Shown: piece after piece, positions 47,970-56,608 of the stretch
Position numbering within the stretch: position 1 is the first letter of the stretch
Layout: the number at the start of each line of letters is the position of its first letter
Assembly (NCBI RefSeq): GCF_013184775.1
Contig: NZ_JAATVV010000012.1
Location: 145,203 to 209,202, forward strand
DNA: 64,000 bases
Direction: 5' to 3'
DNA from: Martelella sp. HB161492
Lineage (GTDB): Bacteria; Pseudomonadota; Alphaproteobacteria; Rhizobiales; Rhizobiaceae
Program-made: the position numbers and the translations under genes
Notes under the pieces: model-generated
The model's database searches: none
The model's input: the letters and a program-made list of their open reading frames with translations, nothing else
Told to the model about the DNA's origin: nothing

Positions 47970-49043
47970 TTAGTTTTCGATCTGGTCCATCGTGTAGTAG
48001 CCGCTGTCGTCGACCAGGATCTGCTTCCAGTTGTCCTTGGTGATCGCGACAGGTGCCAACAGATAGGAGGGAACAACCTTCACGCCATTATTATAGGTCG
48101 TGGTGTCGTTGATTTCCGGTTGCTTGCCGTCCTGAATGGCCTGCACCATTTCCACGGTAACCTTTGCCAGCTGGCGCGTATCCTTGAAGATCGAGGAATA
48201 CTGGTCGCCGGCAATGATCGCCTTGACGTTGGGAATATTGCAGTCCTGCCCGGTGATGATCGGCATCTTCATGTCGCCCGAACCATAGCCGATGCTCTTG
48301 AGCGAGGAAATCGCGCCCATGGCAAGATCATCGTTCGAAGCATAGACGCCCTGGATTTCCTTCTGCGTGTAGAAAGCGGAGAGCAGGTTATCCATGCGGG
48401 CCTGGGCAGCGGCATTGGACCAGTTCAGCGTACCGATCTTGTCCATGGTCATCTGGCCGGAATTGACGACGATATCGCCCGAGTCGATCAGCGGCTGAAT
48501 GACAGACATCGCGCCATTGAAGAAGAAATAGGCGTTGTTGTCGTCCGGCGAACCGCCGAACAGTTCAACATTCCACGGATGAACGTCGGGGAAGCGTTCC
48601 TTCAATCCCTGAACCAGGCTTTCGCCCTGAATGACGCCAACCTTGTAGTTGTCGAAAGTCGCGTAATAGTCGACATTCGGCGTGTTGAGGATCAGCCGGT
48701 CATAGGCAATGACCGGGATACCGGCAGCGCCGGCATTGGCCAGCGGATTGGTGAGCGAGCCGCCGTCAATGGCCGCGATCACGAGGACGTCGACGCCCTT
48801 GGTGATCATGTTCTCAACCTGAGACAGCTGCTGCGGGATCTGGTTATCCGCATATTGCAGGTCGGTCTTGTAGCCAGCGGACTGGAACTGGTCGACCATG
48901 GACGCGCCGTCCTTGTTCCAGCGGTCAAGTCCCTTCGTCGGCATGGCGATGCCGACATAGCCCTTGTCCGCGGCAAAAGCCGGAACAGCAAGAGAAGCAG
49001 CCACGATTGCCGTAGCCGCGAGCAAGGATGTAATGGTTTTCAT
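47970..49043 (-). CDS. chvE: ChvE-type periplasmic sugar-binding protein
   Basis: 357 residues from the ATG at 49043, preceded by GGGAGAGAG; the extension to 49133 is not coding-like. A signal peptide ends near [11 protein letters not shown]. Sequence segments [40 protein letters not shown] ([20 protein letters not shown]) and [19 protein letters not shown] match ChvE/MmsC-type binding proteins for arabinose, galactose and xylose. First gene of chvE-mmsA-mmsB. Confidence 0.93.
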   Translation of the reverse strand: MKTITSLLAATAIVAASLAVPAFAADKGYVGIAMPTKGLDRWNKDGASMVDQFQSAGYKTDLQYADNQIPQQLSQVENMITKGVDVLVIAAIDGGSLTNPLANAGAAGIPVIAYDRLILNTPNVDYYATFDNYKVGVIQGESLVQGLKERFPDVHPWNVELFGGSPDDNNAYFFFNGAMSVIQPLIDSGDIVVNSGQMTMDKIGTLNWSNAAAQARMDNLLSAFYTQKEIQGVYASNDDLAMGAISSLKSIGYGSGDMKMPIITGQDCNIPNVKAIIAGDQYSSIFKDTRQLAKVTVEMVQAIQDGKQPEINDTTTYNNGVKVVPSYLLAPVAITKDNWKQILVDDSGYYTMDQIEN

Positions 49044-49283
49044 GTCTCTCTCCCGTTTGAAATCAAAGACTTCAATCAGACTTTGTTTCAGTTGCCCGGA
49101 CCATCGCCACTCCTTCCACTGGAGATCGACCAAACGGTTTCCGGACAGTCCTGCGCTTCATCTTCACTCCATTTCCCGTTTCAGAAGAAGCAGCAGGACA
49201 GATCGGACGATACAGCGTGAGGAACGTGTGTCAATTCGTTTGCGCAACAATTCGATACTATTTTTCGCATTGCAAAAATTTAG

Positions 49284-49294
49284 TTTAGACTAAA
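49284..49294. promoter_or_regulatory. Palindrome upstream of chvE
   Basis: TTTAGACTAAA is a perfect 11-base palindrome, with another TTTAG immediately upstream, in an AT-rich region about 240 bases before chvE. It may be an operator or part of the promoter. The rest of the gap 49044-49546 shows nothing recognised, apart from GGCCCGG/CCGGGCC (49508-49514, 49526-49532), a weak 3' hairpin of the next gene. Confidence 0.35.
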
Positions 49295-49546
49295 GTTTAA
49301 ATGCACTGCAAAATCACGCGCTCGATCCAGACTTTCTTCATTAGCTTGGGAATTGTACGGACTTTTATACTCAACTTCGGACAAACCAGTGCAATTTTTT
49401 CATGCCGGAACGGCTGACCTTCTCATCGCAACCCGCAGCAAGCCAGAATTACGTCGCGGAGGTCCATTTTGCAGTGCCGCATTAAATCGCTTTAGATTTG
49501 TTGGTTTGGCCCGGCGCCAGAGGCACCGGGCCGGTCTTGGCAAAGA

Positions 49547-50617
49547 TCAGTTCTTGATCTGATCAAGGGTATAATACTGGCTCTGATCAACCAGAATCTG
49601 CTGCCAGTTGGAGGCATCGACCGACACCGGAGCAAGCAGGTAGGAGGGCACAACCTTGACGCCATTGTCATAGGTGGTCGTGTCATTGATTTCCGGCTTG
49701 CCGCCCTGAAGCAGCGCCTGAACCATGCCAACCGTCACCTTCGCCAGTTCGCGGGTATCCTTGAAGACGGTCGAATACTGGTCACCGGCAATGATCGCCT
49801 TGATTGACGGCAATTCCGCATCCTGCCCCGTGATGATCGGCATCTTCTGGTCGCCCGAACCGTAGCCGAAGCCCTTCAGCGAGGAAATAATGCCAATCGA
49901 CAGGCCGTCATAGGGCGACAGAACGCCATTGATGGTCTTGTCGGTGTAGTTGGCCGACAGGAGGTTATCCATACGCGCCTGGGCCACAGCGCCGTCCCAG
50001 CGCAGCGTGCCGACCTGGTTCATGCCCATCTGGCCGGAAACGATATCGATCTTGCCGGAATCGATCAGCGGCTGCAGGATCGACATGGCGCCATCATAGA
50101 AGAAATAGGCATTGTTATCGTCCGGCGAACCGCCGAACAGTTCGACATTCCACGTCTCGGCATCGGGGAAGCGTTCCTTCAGGCCGTCGACAAGGCTGGT
50201 GGCCTGCAAAACGCCGACCTTGAAGTTATCGAAGGTCGCATAATAGTCGACATTCGGGCTGTTGCGGATCAGGCGGTCATAGGCGACCACAGGGATGCCG
50301 GCAGCAGCGGCATTTTCCAGCGCGTTGGAAAGGGTCGTGCCGTCAATCGAGGCGATGACCAGAGCATTGACGCCCTTGGTGATCATGTTTTCAATCTGGG
50401 CGAGCTGATTGGGGATGTTATCCTCGGCATATTGCAGGTCGGTGTTGAAGCCGGCTTCCTGAAACTGCTTCACCATGGATTCACCATCGGAAATCCAGCG
50501 CGAGGATGATTTTGTCGGCATGGCGATGCCGACGGTCTCGCCGGCGGCAAAAACGGGTACGGCAAAGGATGCCGCGGCGACAGCCGCCACGGCCAAAGCC
50601 GAAATCACTCTTCTCAT
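49547..50617 (-). CDS. Second ChvE-type sugar-binding protein
   Basis: 356 residues, obviously paralogous to ChvE at 47970-49043 along the whole length ([58 protein letters not shown]). It has its own signal peptide ([21 protein letters not shown]) and a hairpin end, and no ATPase or permease of its own. It probably feeds another sugar to the shared MmsAB, or acts as a chemoreceptor-linked sensor. Binding-site differences have not been compared in detail. Confidence 0.92.
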   Translation of the reverse strand: MRRVISALAVAAVAAASFAVPVFAAGETVGIAMPTKSSSRWISDGESMVKQFQEAGFNTDLQYAEDNIPNQLAQIENMITKGVNALVIASIDGTTLSNALENAAAAGIPVVAYDRLIRNSPNVDYYATFDNFKVGVLQATSLVDGLKERFPDAETWNVELFGGSPDDNNAYFFYDGAMSILQPLIDSGKIDIVSGQMGMNQVGTLRWDGAVAQARMDNLLSANYTDKTINGVLSPYDGLSIGIISSLKGFGYGSGDQKMPIITGQDAELPSIKAIIAGDQYSTVFKDTRELAKVTVGMVQALLQGGKPEINDTTTYDNGVKVVPSYLLAPVSVDASNWQQILVDQSQYYTLDQIKN

Positions 50618-50804
50618 ATCTCTCTCCCATGAGTCGCAACAAGTGCTGTTCGGCCCTGCACCCGACAGAAAAGTGCCTCACACCACGACGATCAGGTGAA
50701 GGATCGCAACTCGCCAAAGCCTCCGGAGCCACGATTTCCCGATGCAGGACAGTGGCGAAATTGTGTCGAATTCAGTTTCAAGTCAAACGGATTAAACCGA
50801 TATT

Positions 50805-50826
50805 GATATAGCAGTTTCGCTATATC
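50805..50826. promoter_or_regulatory. Inverted repeat upstream of the second chvE
   Basis: GATATAGC (50805-50812) and GCTATATC (50819-50826) form a perfect inverted repeat with a 6-base spacer, about 190 bases before the start codon. A candidate repressor or activator site. The rest of the gap 50618-51066 is featureless to my eye. Confidence 0.45.
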
Positions 50827-51066
50827 CTTTAGAAATCAAGCATTCATATCGCCTAAAGCTTGCAACATTAAACAGGCCGCCAGGACAACCTGAGCCGATC
50901 AGAGGTAATAGCTGACCGAGCCTGAGGAGTGCCGCCCGCCATGCCTGAGCACGCCACTGCACAGCTGCTTTTTGCACTGGCTGGCATTTTCGCGGTTGAA
51001 GCCCGACCGAAGCTGAGATAAAGAGCAGGCAACAGCCCGGTCTGCCGAGAGGCTTCCACCGGACAT

Positions 51067-51143
51067 GCGCCCGTAGCTCAGCTGGATAGAGTGTTGGATT
51101 CCGATTCCAAAGGTCACAGGTTCGAATCCTGTCGGGCGCGCCA
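51067..51143 (+). tRNA. tRNA-Arg (CCG anticodon)
   Basis: 77 bases with GCGCCCG/CGGGCGC acceptor arms, D-arm GCTCAGCTGGATAGAGT, anticodon stem TTGGA/TCCAA around loop TTCCGAT (anticodon CCG, reading CGG) and T-arm CAGGTTCGAATCCTG, ending with encoded CCA. No integrase or obvious att duplication near it. Confidence 0.95.
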
Positions 51144-51491
51144 TCTCATTCTCCTTCACACGACCGGGATTTGCACGCGCTTCACGCCGCAGTGTCGGCT
51201 GAACCTGTTTCGCGCGATTGCGTTTGCGCGCTCTTCTTGCCTGAGAACGAAATCGCCATAGAAGATTATAAAATCAGAGATTTGCTTGAAATCACCGCAC
51301 AGGCTGGAGGCACAGACCGCGCGGGCGCGTCAGGCGAAGGGCGCCGCCCGGGATCGATCGCCATGGCCTCACACGGCGGTGCATGGCCTGCCATCTTGCC
51401 GAAGCTGATATCCGGCCGGTCACATGGTCTTCAAACATGCACGATGCCGCGGCTGAATGCGCGGCATCGTTTGGCGTCATGGCGTCCGGCA
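51144..51491. other. Intergenic region after tRNA-Arg
   Basis: A gap of 348 bases to the convergent quinoprotein gene. Apart from the hairpin at 51441-51470, no gene, repeat or attachment site was recognised. Confidence 0.5.
51441..51470 (-). terminator. Hairpin terminator of the split PQQ dehydrogenase operon
   Basis: ACGATGCCGCG (51441-51451) and CGCGGCATCGT (51460-51470) are perfectly complementary around an 8-base loop, 21 bases after the stop. Only a short T run follows on either strand. Confidence 0.65.
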
Positions 51492-53528
51492 TTACGGCAG
51501 GGCGTAGACCACAACCTCATCGCCGACCTGGTCCTTGAGGATGGAATTGCCACCGGCGGTGAAGGCGACATATTCGCGGCCCTTGTACTGATAGACCGCC
51601 GGAATTGAAACGGCAGGCGCCTGAACATTGTCCGACCAGAGCTCCTTGCCATCGTCGAGCGAATAGGCCCGAACCTTCGCATCCATCGATGCGCCGACAA
51701 AGATCAGTCCGCCGGCCGTCACCACAGGCCCACCGATCGTCGGAGAGCCCATGCTCTCGGGCATGTAGAAGCCGTATTGCTGTGATGCACCGATCGGCCT
51801 GCGCCATTTCACCGATCCATCATGCATGTCGATAGCCACGAGCTCGCCGAAAGGCGGTGCCCAGCACGGCATTCCGGCCCAGTTCATGGCATTGGTCAAC
51901 GACATGCCGAAGGGGGCACCTTCCTGCGGGGAGAAACCGTTTTCGTTCCCCGAACCGTTGGCGACCTTGTCGTAATCCTCGCGTGACCAGAGCTTGAGCA
52001 CCTGCACGATATGCGATGTATTGACGATGGCCGTCTCGTTCTTGGGGTCGAAGGCAACGCCGCCCCACTGCACGCCTCCTGCGCTGTCCGGATAGGTCAG
52101 CGTACCGTCCTTCGTGGTTGTCGGCGGTGTGTACATGCCATCATAATTCAGGTTCTTCCACAGCCTCGAGCACGAACCAAAGCCGACGATATTGGCCACA
52201 TTCCAGATCGGCGGTTTCTTCGACTGGTCGAGAAGCGGCGCTGGCTTGGTCGGGAAAGGCTGGGTCGGCGAATAGACTTCCCCCGCGACATCGCCCTGCG
52301 GCACAGGGCGTTCCTCGATCGGCCAGACATCCTTGCCCGTGCGCCGGTCGACGACAAACAGGAAACCCATCTTGCTCGCCTGCATCAGCGCCGGGATGGA
52401 CTTTCCGTTGACGGTGATATCCATCAGCGTCGGGGCGGAATTGATGTCGTAATCCCAGATGTCGTGATGCACCCACTGGCGCGACCAGACGACCTTGCCG
52501 GTATTGACATCCAGTGCCGTTGTCGATGTCGCAAGCGGGATCTGCTCGGTCCGGTTGCCGCCCCAGTAATTGGGAGAGGGAGATGATACCGGCACGTAGA
52601 CGAGACCGAGTTTGTCGTCATAGGAAACACCGGTCCAGATGTTCGCCGTTCCTGTCTTGGCGGCAATCGCGTCCGGGATCGGTTTGAAAGTCCATTCCAG
52701 AGCACCGGTCTGAGCATTGAGCGAGAATAAAGACCCGGGCGGTGCCTGCTCATAGGCCCAGTCCTTGCCAGCCCAGCCGAGAATCAGGTGATTGCCCGCC
52801 ACCGTCGGCGGTTGCAGCAGGGACAGCGGGAATTTGGCATTCTCCGTGTTCCACTGGTCAACATCGACAACGCCGTTTTTGCCGAAATTGGCGCATGGAT
52901 TGCCGGTGTCAGCATCGACCGCAAAGAGATGGGCATCCATGGTGCCGAGATAGACGATCTTCTGGCAGGCTTCGCCGGCCACCGGATTTTTCGCCTGCCA
53001 ATAGGCAACGCCGCGCGATTTCAGCGCTGGCTGGGTCAGCGCCTTCAGCGTCGACTTGGTGTCGAAAACCCATTTCTGCTTCCCCGTCGCCGGGTCGAGC
53101 GCGATGATGCGATAAAATGGCGTACCGATGTAGAGCGTGTCATTGGCGAAGATCGGCGTTGCCGACCATACCGTTTCCGGCAGCTTGCCCTTGCCGTCCG
53201 CCATGTCGCCGGTATGGTACTCCCAGACCTTTCTCAGCTTGCCCACATTGCCTGTGTTGATTGCGTCAAGCGGCGAATATTTCTGGGCGCTGAGCTGCCC
53301 GTGAAATGTATTCCAGCTGTCCGGACTTGCCGGCGAAACCGTGTCATTGGCTGTCGTGCTGCTGCCGTCAGCGAAGATTGGCGCCGGCGGCGTGTAAGTC
53401 TGACTTTTATTTCCCTGGTCGGCAGTGCTCGAGGATGATGCGGTTGCAGCAGGCGTCTGCTGCGCGAAAAGCGGCGTCGCCGTGCACAGGATAACGCCGG
53501 TCAAAAGTGCTGTATGGGACAGTTTCAT
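51492..53528 (-). CDS. PQQ-dependent dehydrogenase, catalytic subunit (SldA-like)
   Basis: 678 residues with a signal peptide (MKLSHTALLTGVILCTATPLFAQ) but no membrane helices of its own. Eight-blade quinoprotein repeats start around WNTFHGQLSAQKYSPLDAIN; the candidate catalytic Asp is in HHDIWDYDINSAPTLMD. The start overlaps the stop of a 126-residue membrane protein (ATGA). This split arrangement, small hydrophobic subunit first and catalytic subunit second, matches Gluconobacter SldB/SldA (D-sorbitol/glycerol/polyol dehydrogenase). Another glucose-family alcohol or sugar dehydrogenase is possible. Confidence 0.88.
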   Translation of the reverse strand: MKLSHTALLTGVILCTATPLFAQQTPAATASSSSTADQGNKSQTYTPPAPIFADGSSTTANDTVSPASPDSWNTFHGQLSAQKYSPLDAINTGNVGKLRKVWEYHTGDMADGKGKLPETVWSATPIFANDTLYIGTPFYRIIALDPATGKQKWVFDTKSTLKALTQPALKSRGVAYWQAKNPVAGEACQKIVYLGTMDAHLFAVDADTGNPCANFGKNGVVDVDQWNTENAKFPLSLLQPPTVAGNHLILGWAGKDWAYEQAPPGSLFSLNAQTGALEWTFKPIPDAIAAKTGTANIWTGVSYDDKLGLVYVPVSSPSPNYWGGNRTEQIPLATSTTALDVNTGKVVWSRQWVHHDIWDYDINSAPTLMDITVNGKSIPALMQASKMGFLFVVDRRTGKDVWPIEERPVPQGDVAGEVYSPTQPFPTKPAPLLDQSKKPPIWNVANIVGFGSCSRLWKNLNYDGMYTPPTTTKDGTLTYPDSAGGVQWGGVAFDPKNETAIVNTSHIVQVLKLWSREDYDKVANGSGNENGFSPQEGAPFGMSLTNAMNWAGMPCWAPPFGELVAIDMHDGSVKWRRPIGASQQYGFYMPESMGSPTIGGPVVTAGGLIFVGASMDAKVRAYSLDDGKELWSDNVQAPAVSIPAVYQYKGREYVAFTAGGNSILKDQVGDEVVVYALP

Positions 53529-53905
53529 GATGCGCTCCTCCTGGATGGGGCAGCAAATGTTTCAATGGCAATGGCGCAGAGGCAGACGGCCAGTGCGACT
53601 GACGATCCCCAGCCATGCAGGAAAAGTTCGGCGATCAAGGTCAGGATCGCACCGAGCCAGGAGAGAACGAGAAACAGCGTGCGCCATCGGCCAGGCTCAA
53701 GCACAAAGAAAGCCAGGCCGGCAAGGATCAGCATGAAAGCGCCGAACATCGCGAGCAAAGCCCCGCTCGTTCCGGTTATGCCGGAGAGCGGAGCAAAATA
53801 GCGCCAGCCGGTCAGCAGCAAGGCCACAGCTGCGGCCAGAACGACAAGGGAGGCGCCAAGAGAAAGGCGCGCGCCACCCTTCTCAGGTGATGAGATGGTT
53901 GCCAT
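53525..53905 (-). CDS. Small membrane subunit of the PQQ dehydrogenase (SldB-like)
   Basis: 126 residues with four helices (LVVLAAAVALLLTGWRYFAP, LLAMFGAFMLILAGLAFFVL, LFLVLSWLGAILTLIAELFL, VALAVCLCAIAIETFAA). The size and position match SldB of polyol dehydrogenases and the membrane part of Gcd. It anchors the catalytic subunit and passes electrons to ubiquinone. ATGA overlap with the catalytic gene indicates a coupled operon. Confidence 0.8.
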   Translation of the reverse strand: MATISSPEKGGARLSLGASLVVLAAAVALLLTGWRYFAPLSGITGTSGALLAMFGAFMLILAGLAFFVLEPGRWRTLFLVLSWLGAILTLIAELFLHGWGSSVALAVCLCAIAIETFAAPSRRSAS

Positions 53906-54136
53906 ATCATTCTCCTTTTTCTGATAACGCCTGGATATTCGAATTGTTTCAGAGGTTCTTGAAGATCTGCATCATCATGTGCCGGCAAGCGACTGCCCAG
54001 CGCGGCGTCCATCCTGGCGTCCGGTCTCCGGGGCGCCCATCGAAGCGCGCGCCAAAAGGCCACACAATGCGCGTTTCAGCCGCCGCCTGCCCCTCGCCCG
54101 CTCACCTGAGCGCCATCGCCACAACAAAAAGCCCTC

Positions 54137-54156
54137 GCCATGAAACGGCGAGGGCT
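54137..54156. repeat. Left copy of a hairpin-derived sequence flanking Repeat A
   Basis: GCCATGAAACGGCGAGGGCT recurs as GCCGTGAAACGGCGAGGGCT at 54369-54388, with one difference. The left copy is the 3' part of hairpin GCCCTCGCC/GGCGAGGGC (54131-54155). Confidence 0.7.
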
Positions 54157-54364
54157 CAGACTGCTGACAAAGCCATTCATCATGCATGGTCGAGGTGGAA
54201 TAGCCCCCCCCGTCGTCGTCCCCGTGCTTGTCACGGGGATCCAGTTTCATAAGACATTGAATAGACGGGTTCTTTCGCCGCACAGACGCGCGTCGTCTGG
54301 ATGCCTGTGACAAGCACAGGCATGACGTCAGCAAAAGGGGGCGAGGGATATCAGCAGCCCGAGC
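54156..54364. repeat. Repeat A, copy 4
   Basis: Left end TCAGACTGCTGACAAAGCC, core CCCCGTGCTTGTCACGGGGA, TTTCGCCGCACAGACGCGCG, TGCCTGTGACAAGCACAGGC, right end ATCAGCAGCCCGAGCC. It lies in the 505-base gap 53906-54410 next to rirA. The remaining part (53906-54130) has no other recognised element. The two ends flank near-identical 20-base hairpin sequences, as in copy 2. Confidence 0.78.
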
Positions 54365-54410
54365 CGCCGCCGTGAAACGGCGAGGGCTTCAAAATCAGCC
54401 AAAGCTGCAA

Positions 54411-54914
54411 TCAGCCGACCAGGCTCTCGGCATCGGTGGTTTCGACGCTGCGCTTGGCGGCATGCTTGCGCTCGGTCTCGTCAATGCTCAAGAGCTTGAA
54501 GATATCGGCACGGCGGCGGACAAGATCGGCGACAGTGTATTTTTCGAGAACGGCGAAGAAGGCGTTGAGCGCCTCGCGCAGTGCGGAGTTGAGACCGCAG
54601 CTATCCACAAGCGGGCAGTCGACATCGCCGGAATCATCGAAGCACTCGGCCATGGCAAAGTTTTCTTCGGTGACGCGCACGACATCGAACAGGGTAATCT
54701 CTGCGGCCGGGCGCCCGAGCCGTACACCGCCATTGCGACCGCGCACCGTTTCCATGATTCCGGCCTTGTGCAGAGGCTGAATGATCTTGAACAGGAACAG
54801 TTCCGAGACGCCATAGGCCTTTGCAATTTCCGGAATCCGGCTCAGATTACCGTCATTGGCCGCGCAGTACATCAGCATCCGGACTGCATAGTTGGTTTGC
54901 TTTGTCAGGCGCAT
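54411..54914 (-). CDS. rirA: Rrf2-family iron-responsive regulator RirA
   Basis: 167 residues. MRLTKQTNYAVRMLMYCAAN, IPEIAKAYGVSELFLFKIIQ and MAECFDDSGDVDCPLVDSCG are a close match to rhizobial RirA. Three cysteines at 91, 100 and 106 can hold an Fe-S cluster; the spacing between the first two is one longer than I recall for the rhizobial protein. RirA represses iron uptake when iron is sufficient. A perfect palindrome lies 14 bases upstream of the start. NsrR is the main alternative in this family. Confidence 0.88.
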   Translation of the reverse strand: MRLTKQTNYAVRMLMYCAANDGNLSRIPEIAKAYGVSELFLFKIIQPLHKAGIMETVRGRNGGVRLGRPAAEITLFDVVRVTEENFAMAECFDDSGDVDCPLVDSCGLNSALREALNAFFAVLEKYTVADLVRRRADIFKLLSIDETERKHAAKRSVETTDAESLVG

Positions 54915-54927
54915 GCCAAACTCCTTC

Positions 54928-54947
54928 TAGAATGTCTCTACATTCTA
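54928..54947. promoter_or_regulatory. Perfect palindrome at the rirA leader
   Basis: TAGAATGT (54928-54935) and ACATTCTA (54940-54947) form a perfect inverted repeat with a 4-base spacer, 14 bases before the rirA start codon. Position and form suggest an autoregulatory operator for an Fe-S or Irr/RirA-type regulator. The remainder of the gap (to 55248) shows nothing further. Confidence 0.6.
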
Positions 54948-55248
54948 TAGCGCGTTTCCTTGTTTGGAACAATTCCAAAAAGACACGTTCCGGGCAACAT
55001 TTCCTCATTCTTGATAAGAAAAATCAAGTTAAAAGATCGTCACCATGCCATCTTCGGGCTTATGGCGGGCAATGAACCGGACGATCAGCCGTCCAGAGAT
55101 TCGCATAATCGGCCGTAGACACGACAAGTGGATTTACGCTGTACCGCTCCACTGCTATCGTCCCACCATAGGTTGCCGAATACAAGGATCCAACCCGTAG
55201 CTGCGGCGGATTGTCCGCCGGCCAGTCGACAGAAGCCAGGAGGCTTGA

Positions 55249-55824
55249 ATGCATGACACGACCGGACCGAAACGCGGCATGACAATGCTGCGCCCGACCG
55301 CGCTCAGCCTCAAGGTTGAGCGTTTTCCAGCCGCGATGCGGCTTCTGCATTGGCTGATTGCGGCGCTCATCCTGTGCATCTGGCCGCTTGGCTTTGTGAT
55401 TCATCTGGTGAAAAACGAAGTGTCGCTGACCTTCTATACCCTTCATGAAAGCCTCGGTTTCCTGGTTTTGTGGCTGATGCTGATCCGGATTGGCAACCGG
55501 CTTTTGTCACATTCCCCCGCCGCCGAAGGGTCCGGGCTGGAACGTCTCGCGGCCACAACCGTTCACCTTCTGCTCTATCTGTTCCTGATCATCATGCCGG
55601 TCAGCGGCTTTCTGGCCACAAATGCCCATGGTTTCCCGCTGATGTGGTTTGGCGTCATTCCGGTGTGGAGCCCGATCGGCAAGACGCCGGACATTGCCTG
55701 GACGCTCTCCGGCATCCATTACTGGAGCTCCTGGATCCTGCTGGCGCTGATCGGGCTGCATATTGCTGCGGCCCTGTTCCACCACCTCATCCGGCGTGAT
55801 GCCACCCTTTACAAGATCCTCTGA
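55249..55824 (+). CDS. Cytochrome b561-type membrane protein
   Basis: 191 residues with AGGAGG before the ATG. Four helices, with His ligands in RLLHWLIAALI, YTLHESLGFLVL, SGIHYWSSW and LIGLHIAAALFHHL. Such proteins shuttle electrons between quinones and periplasmic or cytosolic acceptors. It ends 7 bases before the RibD-like gene and is likely co-transcribed, which suggests redox support for that pathway, although this is an inference. Confidence 0.88.
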   Translation: MHDTTGPKRGMTMLRPTALSLKVERFPAAMRLLHWLIAALILCIWPLGFVIHLVKNEVSLTFYTLHESLGFLVLWLMLIRIGNRLLSHSPAAEGSGLERLAATTVHLLLYLFLIIMPVSGFLATNAHGFPLMWFGVIPVWSPIGKTPDIAWTLSGIHYWSSWILLALIGLHIAAALFHHLIRRDATLYKIL

Positions 55825-55831
55825 GACGAGA

Positions 55832-56608
55832 ATGCATTCTGTCGATATTGCGCCGGCGCGCTGGGCACAGCTGCTTGCACGCCAAAACCACCCCGAGACA
55901 CAGCCGGCGGAGAGCGCTGATGCTGCGGCTGCCCTTTACGGGCCGCTGGCCGATGCCAAAGGGCCTTTCGTGCTGGCGCAGGTCGGCCAGTCGCTCGATG
56001 GACGGGTTGCAACAGAAGCGGGCGATGCCCGCGATATTTCCGGTCCCGACGGTCTGAAACACCTGCATCGCTGCCGCGCACTGGCCGATGCTGTGATCGT
56101 CGGCATCAATACCGTCAAGGCCGATAATCCTCGCCTTTCCGTTCGCCTTGTGGAGGGGCAGGATCCCATCCGCGTGGTGGTCGACTGCCATGCTGCCCTT
56201 GATGGCAGCGAGGGTCTGTTCCGCGACAATGGCGCTGACGTCATTGTGTTCCAGGGCAGCGACGCCCCTTTGCGGTCCTATGCCAATGCCGAGGTGATCC
56301 GGCTTCAGCCCACCTCCGGCGGCCTTGATACCGGCACGATGCTTGAAAGGCTCAATAGCCGCGGTCTCAACCGTATTCTGGTCGAAGGCGGAGCCGGAAC
56401 GATCCGGCATTTTATTGCCGAAGGCCAGGTCGACCGGCTGCACGTTGCTGTCGCACCGCTGATCATCGGCGCCGGGCCGAGCGGCATCAATCTTGCCGCT
56501 GTCGCCACTCTGGCTGAGGCCATGCGCCCGCCAGTCACGGTCTATGATCTCGGCAGCGACACGCTTTTTGACTGCTGTCTGCGCCCGCAACCGTTATCAA
56601 GCCGGTAG
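55832..56608 (+). CDS. RibD-C-domain reductase (pyrimidine/dihydrofolate-reductase-like)
   Basis: 258 residues from the ATG at 55832, no deaminase domain. The fold signature is in VLAQVGQSLDGRVATE, DAVIVGINTVKADNPRLSVR, ILVEGGAGTIRHFIAEGQVD and VAPLIIGAG. In riboflavin synthesis this domain reduces the ribosyl side chain with NADPH. Here it is a stand-alone member facing a methyltransferase, glycosyltransferase and QueD-like gene, so a modified pathway is likelier. The stops of this gene and the methyltransferase overlap by 12 bases in convergent orientation. Confidence 0.88.
   Translation: MHSVDIAPARWAQLLARQNHPETQPAESADAAAALYGPLADAKGPFVLAQVGQSLDGRVATEAGDARDISGPDGLKHLHRCRALADAVIVGINTVKADNPRLSVRLVEGQDPIRVVVDCHAALDGSEGLFRDNGADVIVFQGSDAPLRSYANAEVIRLQPTSGGLDTGTMLERLNSRGLNRILVEGGAGTIRHFIAEGQVDRLHVAVAPLIIGAGPSGINLAAVATLAEAMRPPVTVYDLGSDTLFDCCLRPQPLSSR

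Noticed and set aside
51067..51143. Integration site in tRNA-Arg
   Set aside because: No integrase, no direct repeat of the tRNA 3' end and no foreign-looking genes nearby in the window.
55060..55446. 128-residue open frame on the minus strand
   Set aside because: It overlaps the start of the cytochrome b561 gene in antisense, has no ribosome-binding site and no recognisable motif.
55832..56608. Bifunctional riboflavin RibD
   Set aside because: The deaminase half (HAE and PCxxC motifs) is absent and no other rib genes adjoin.
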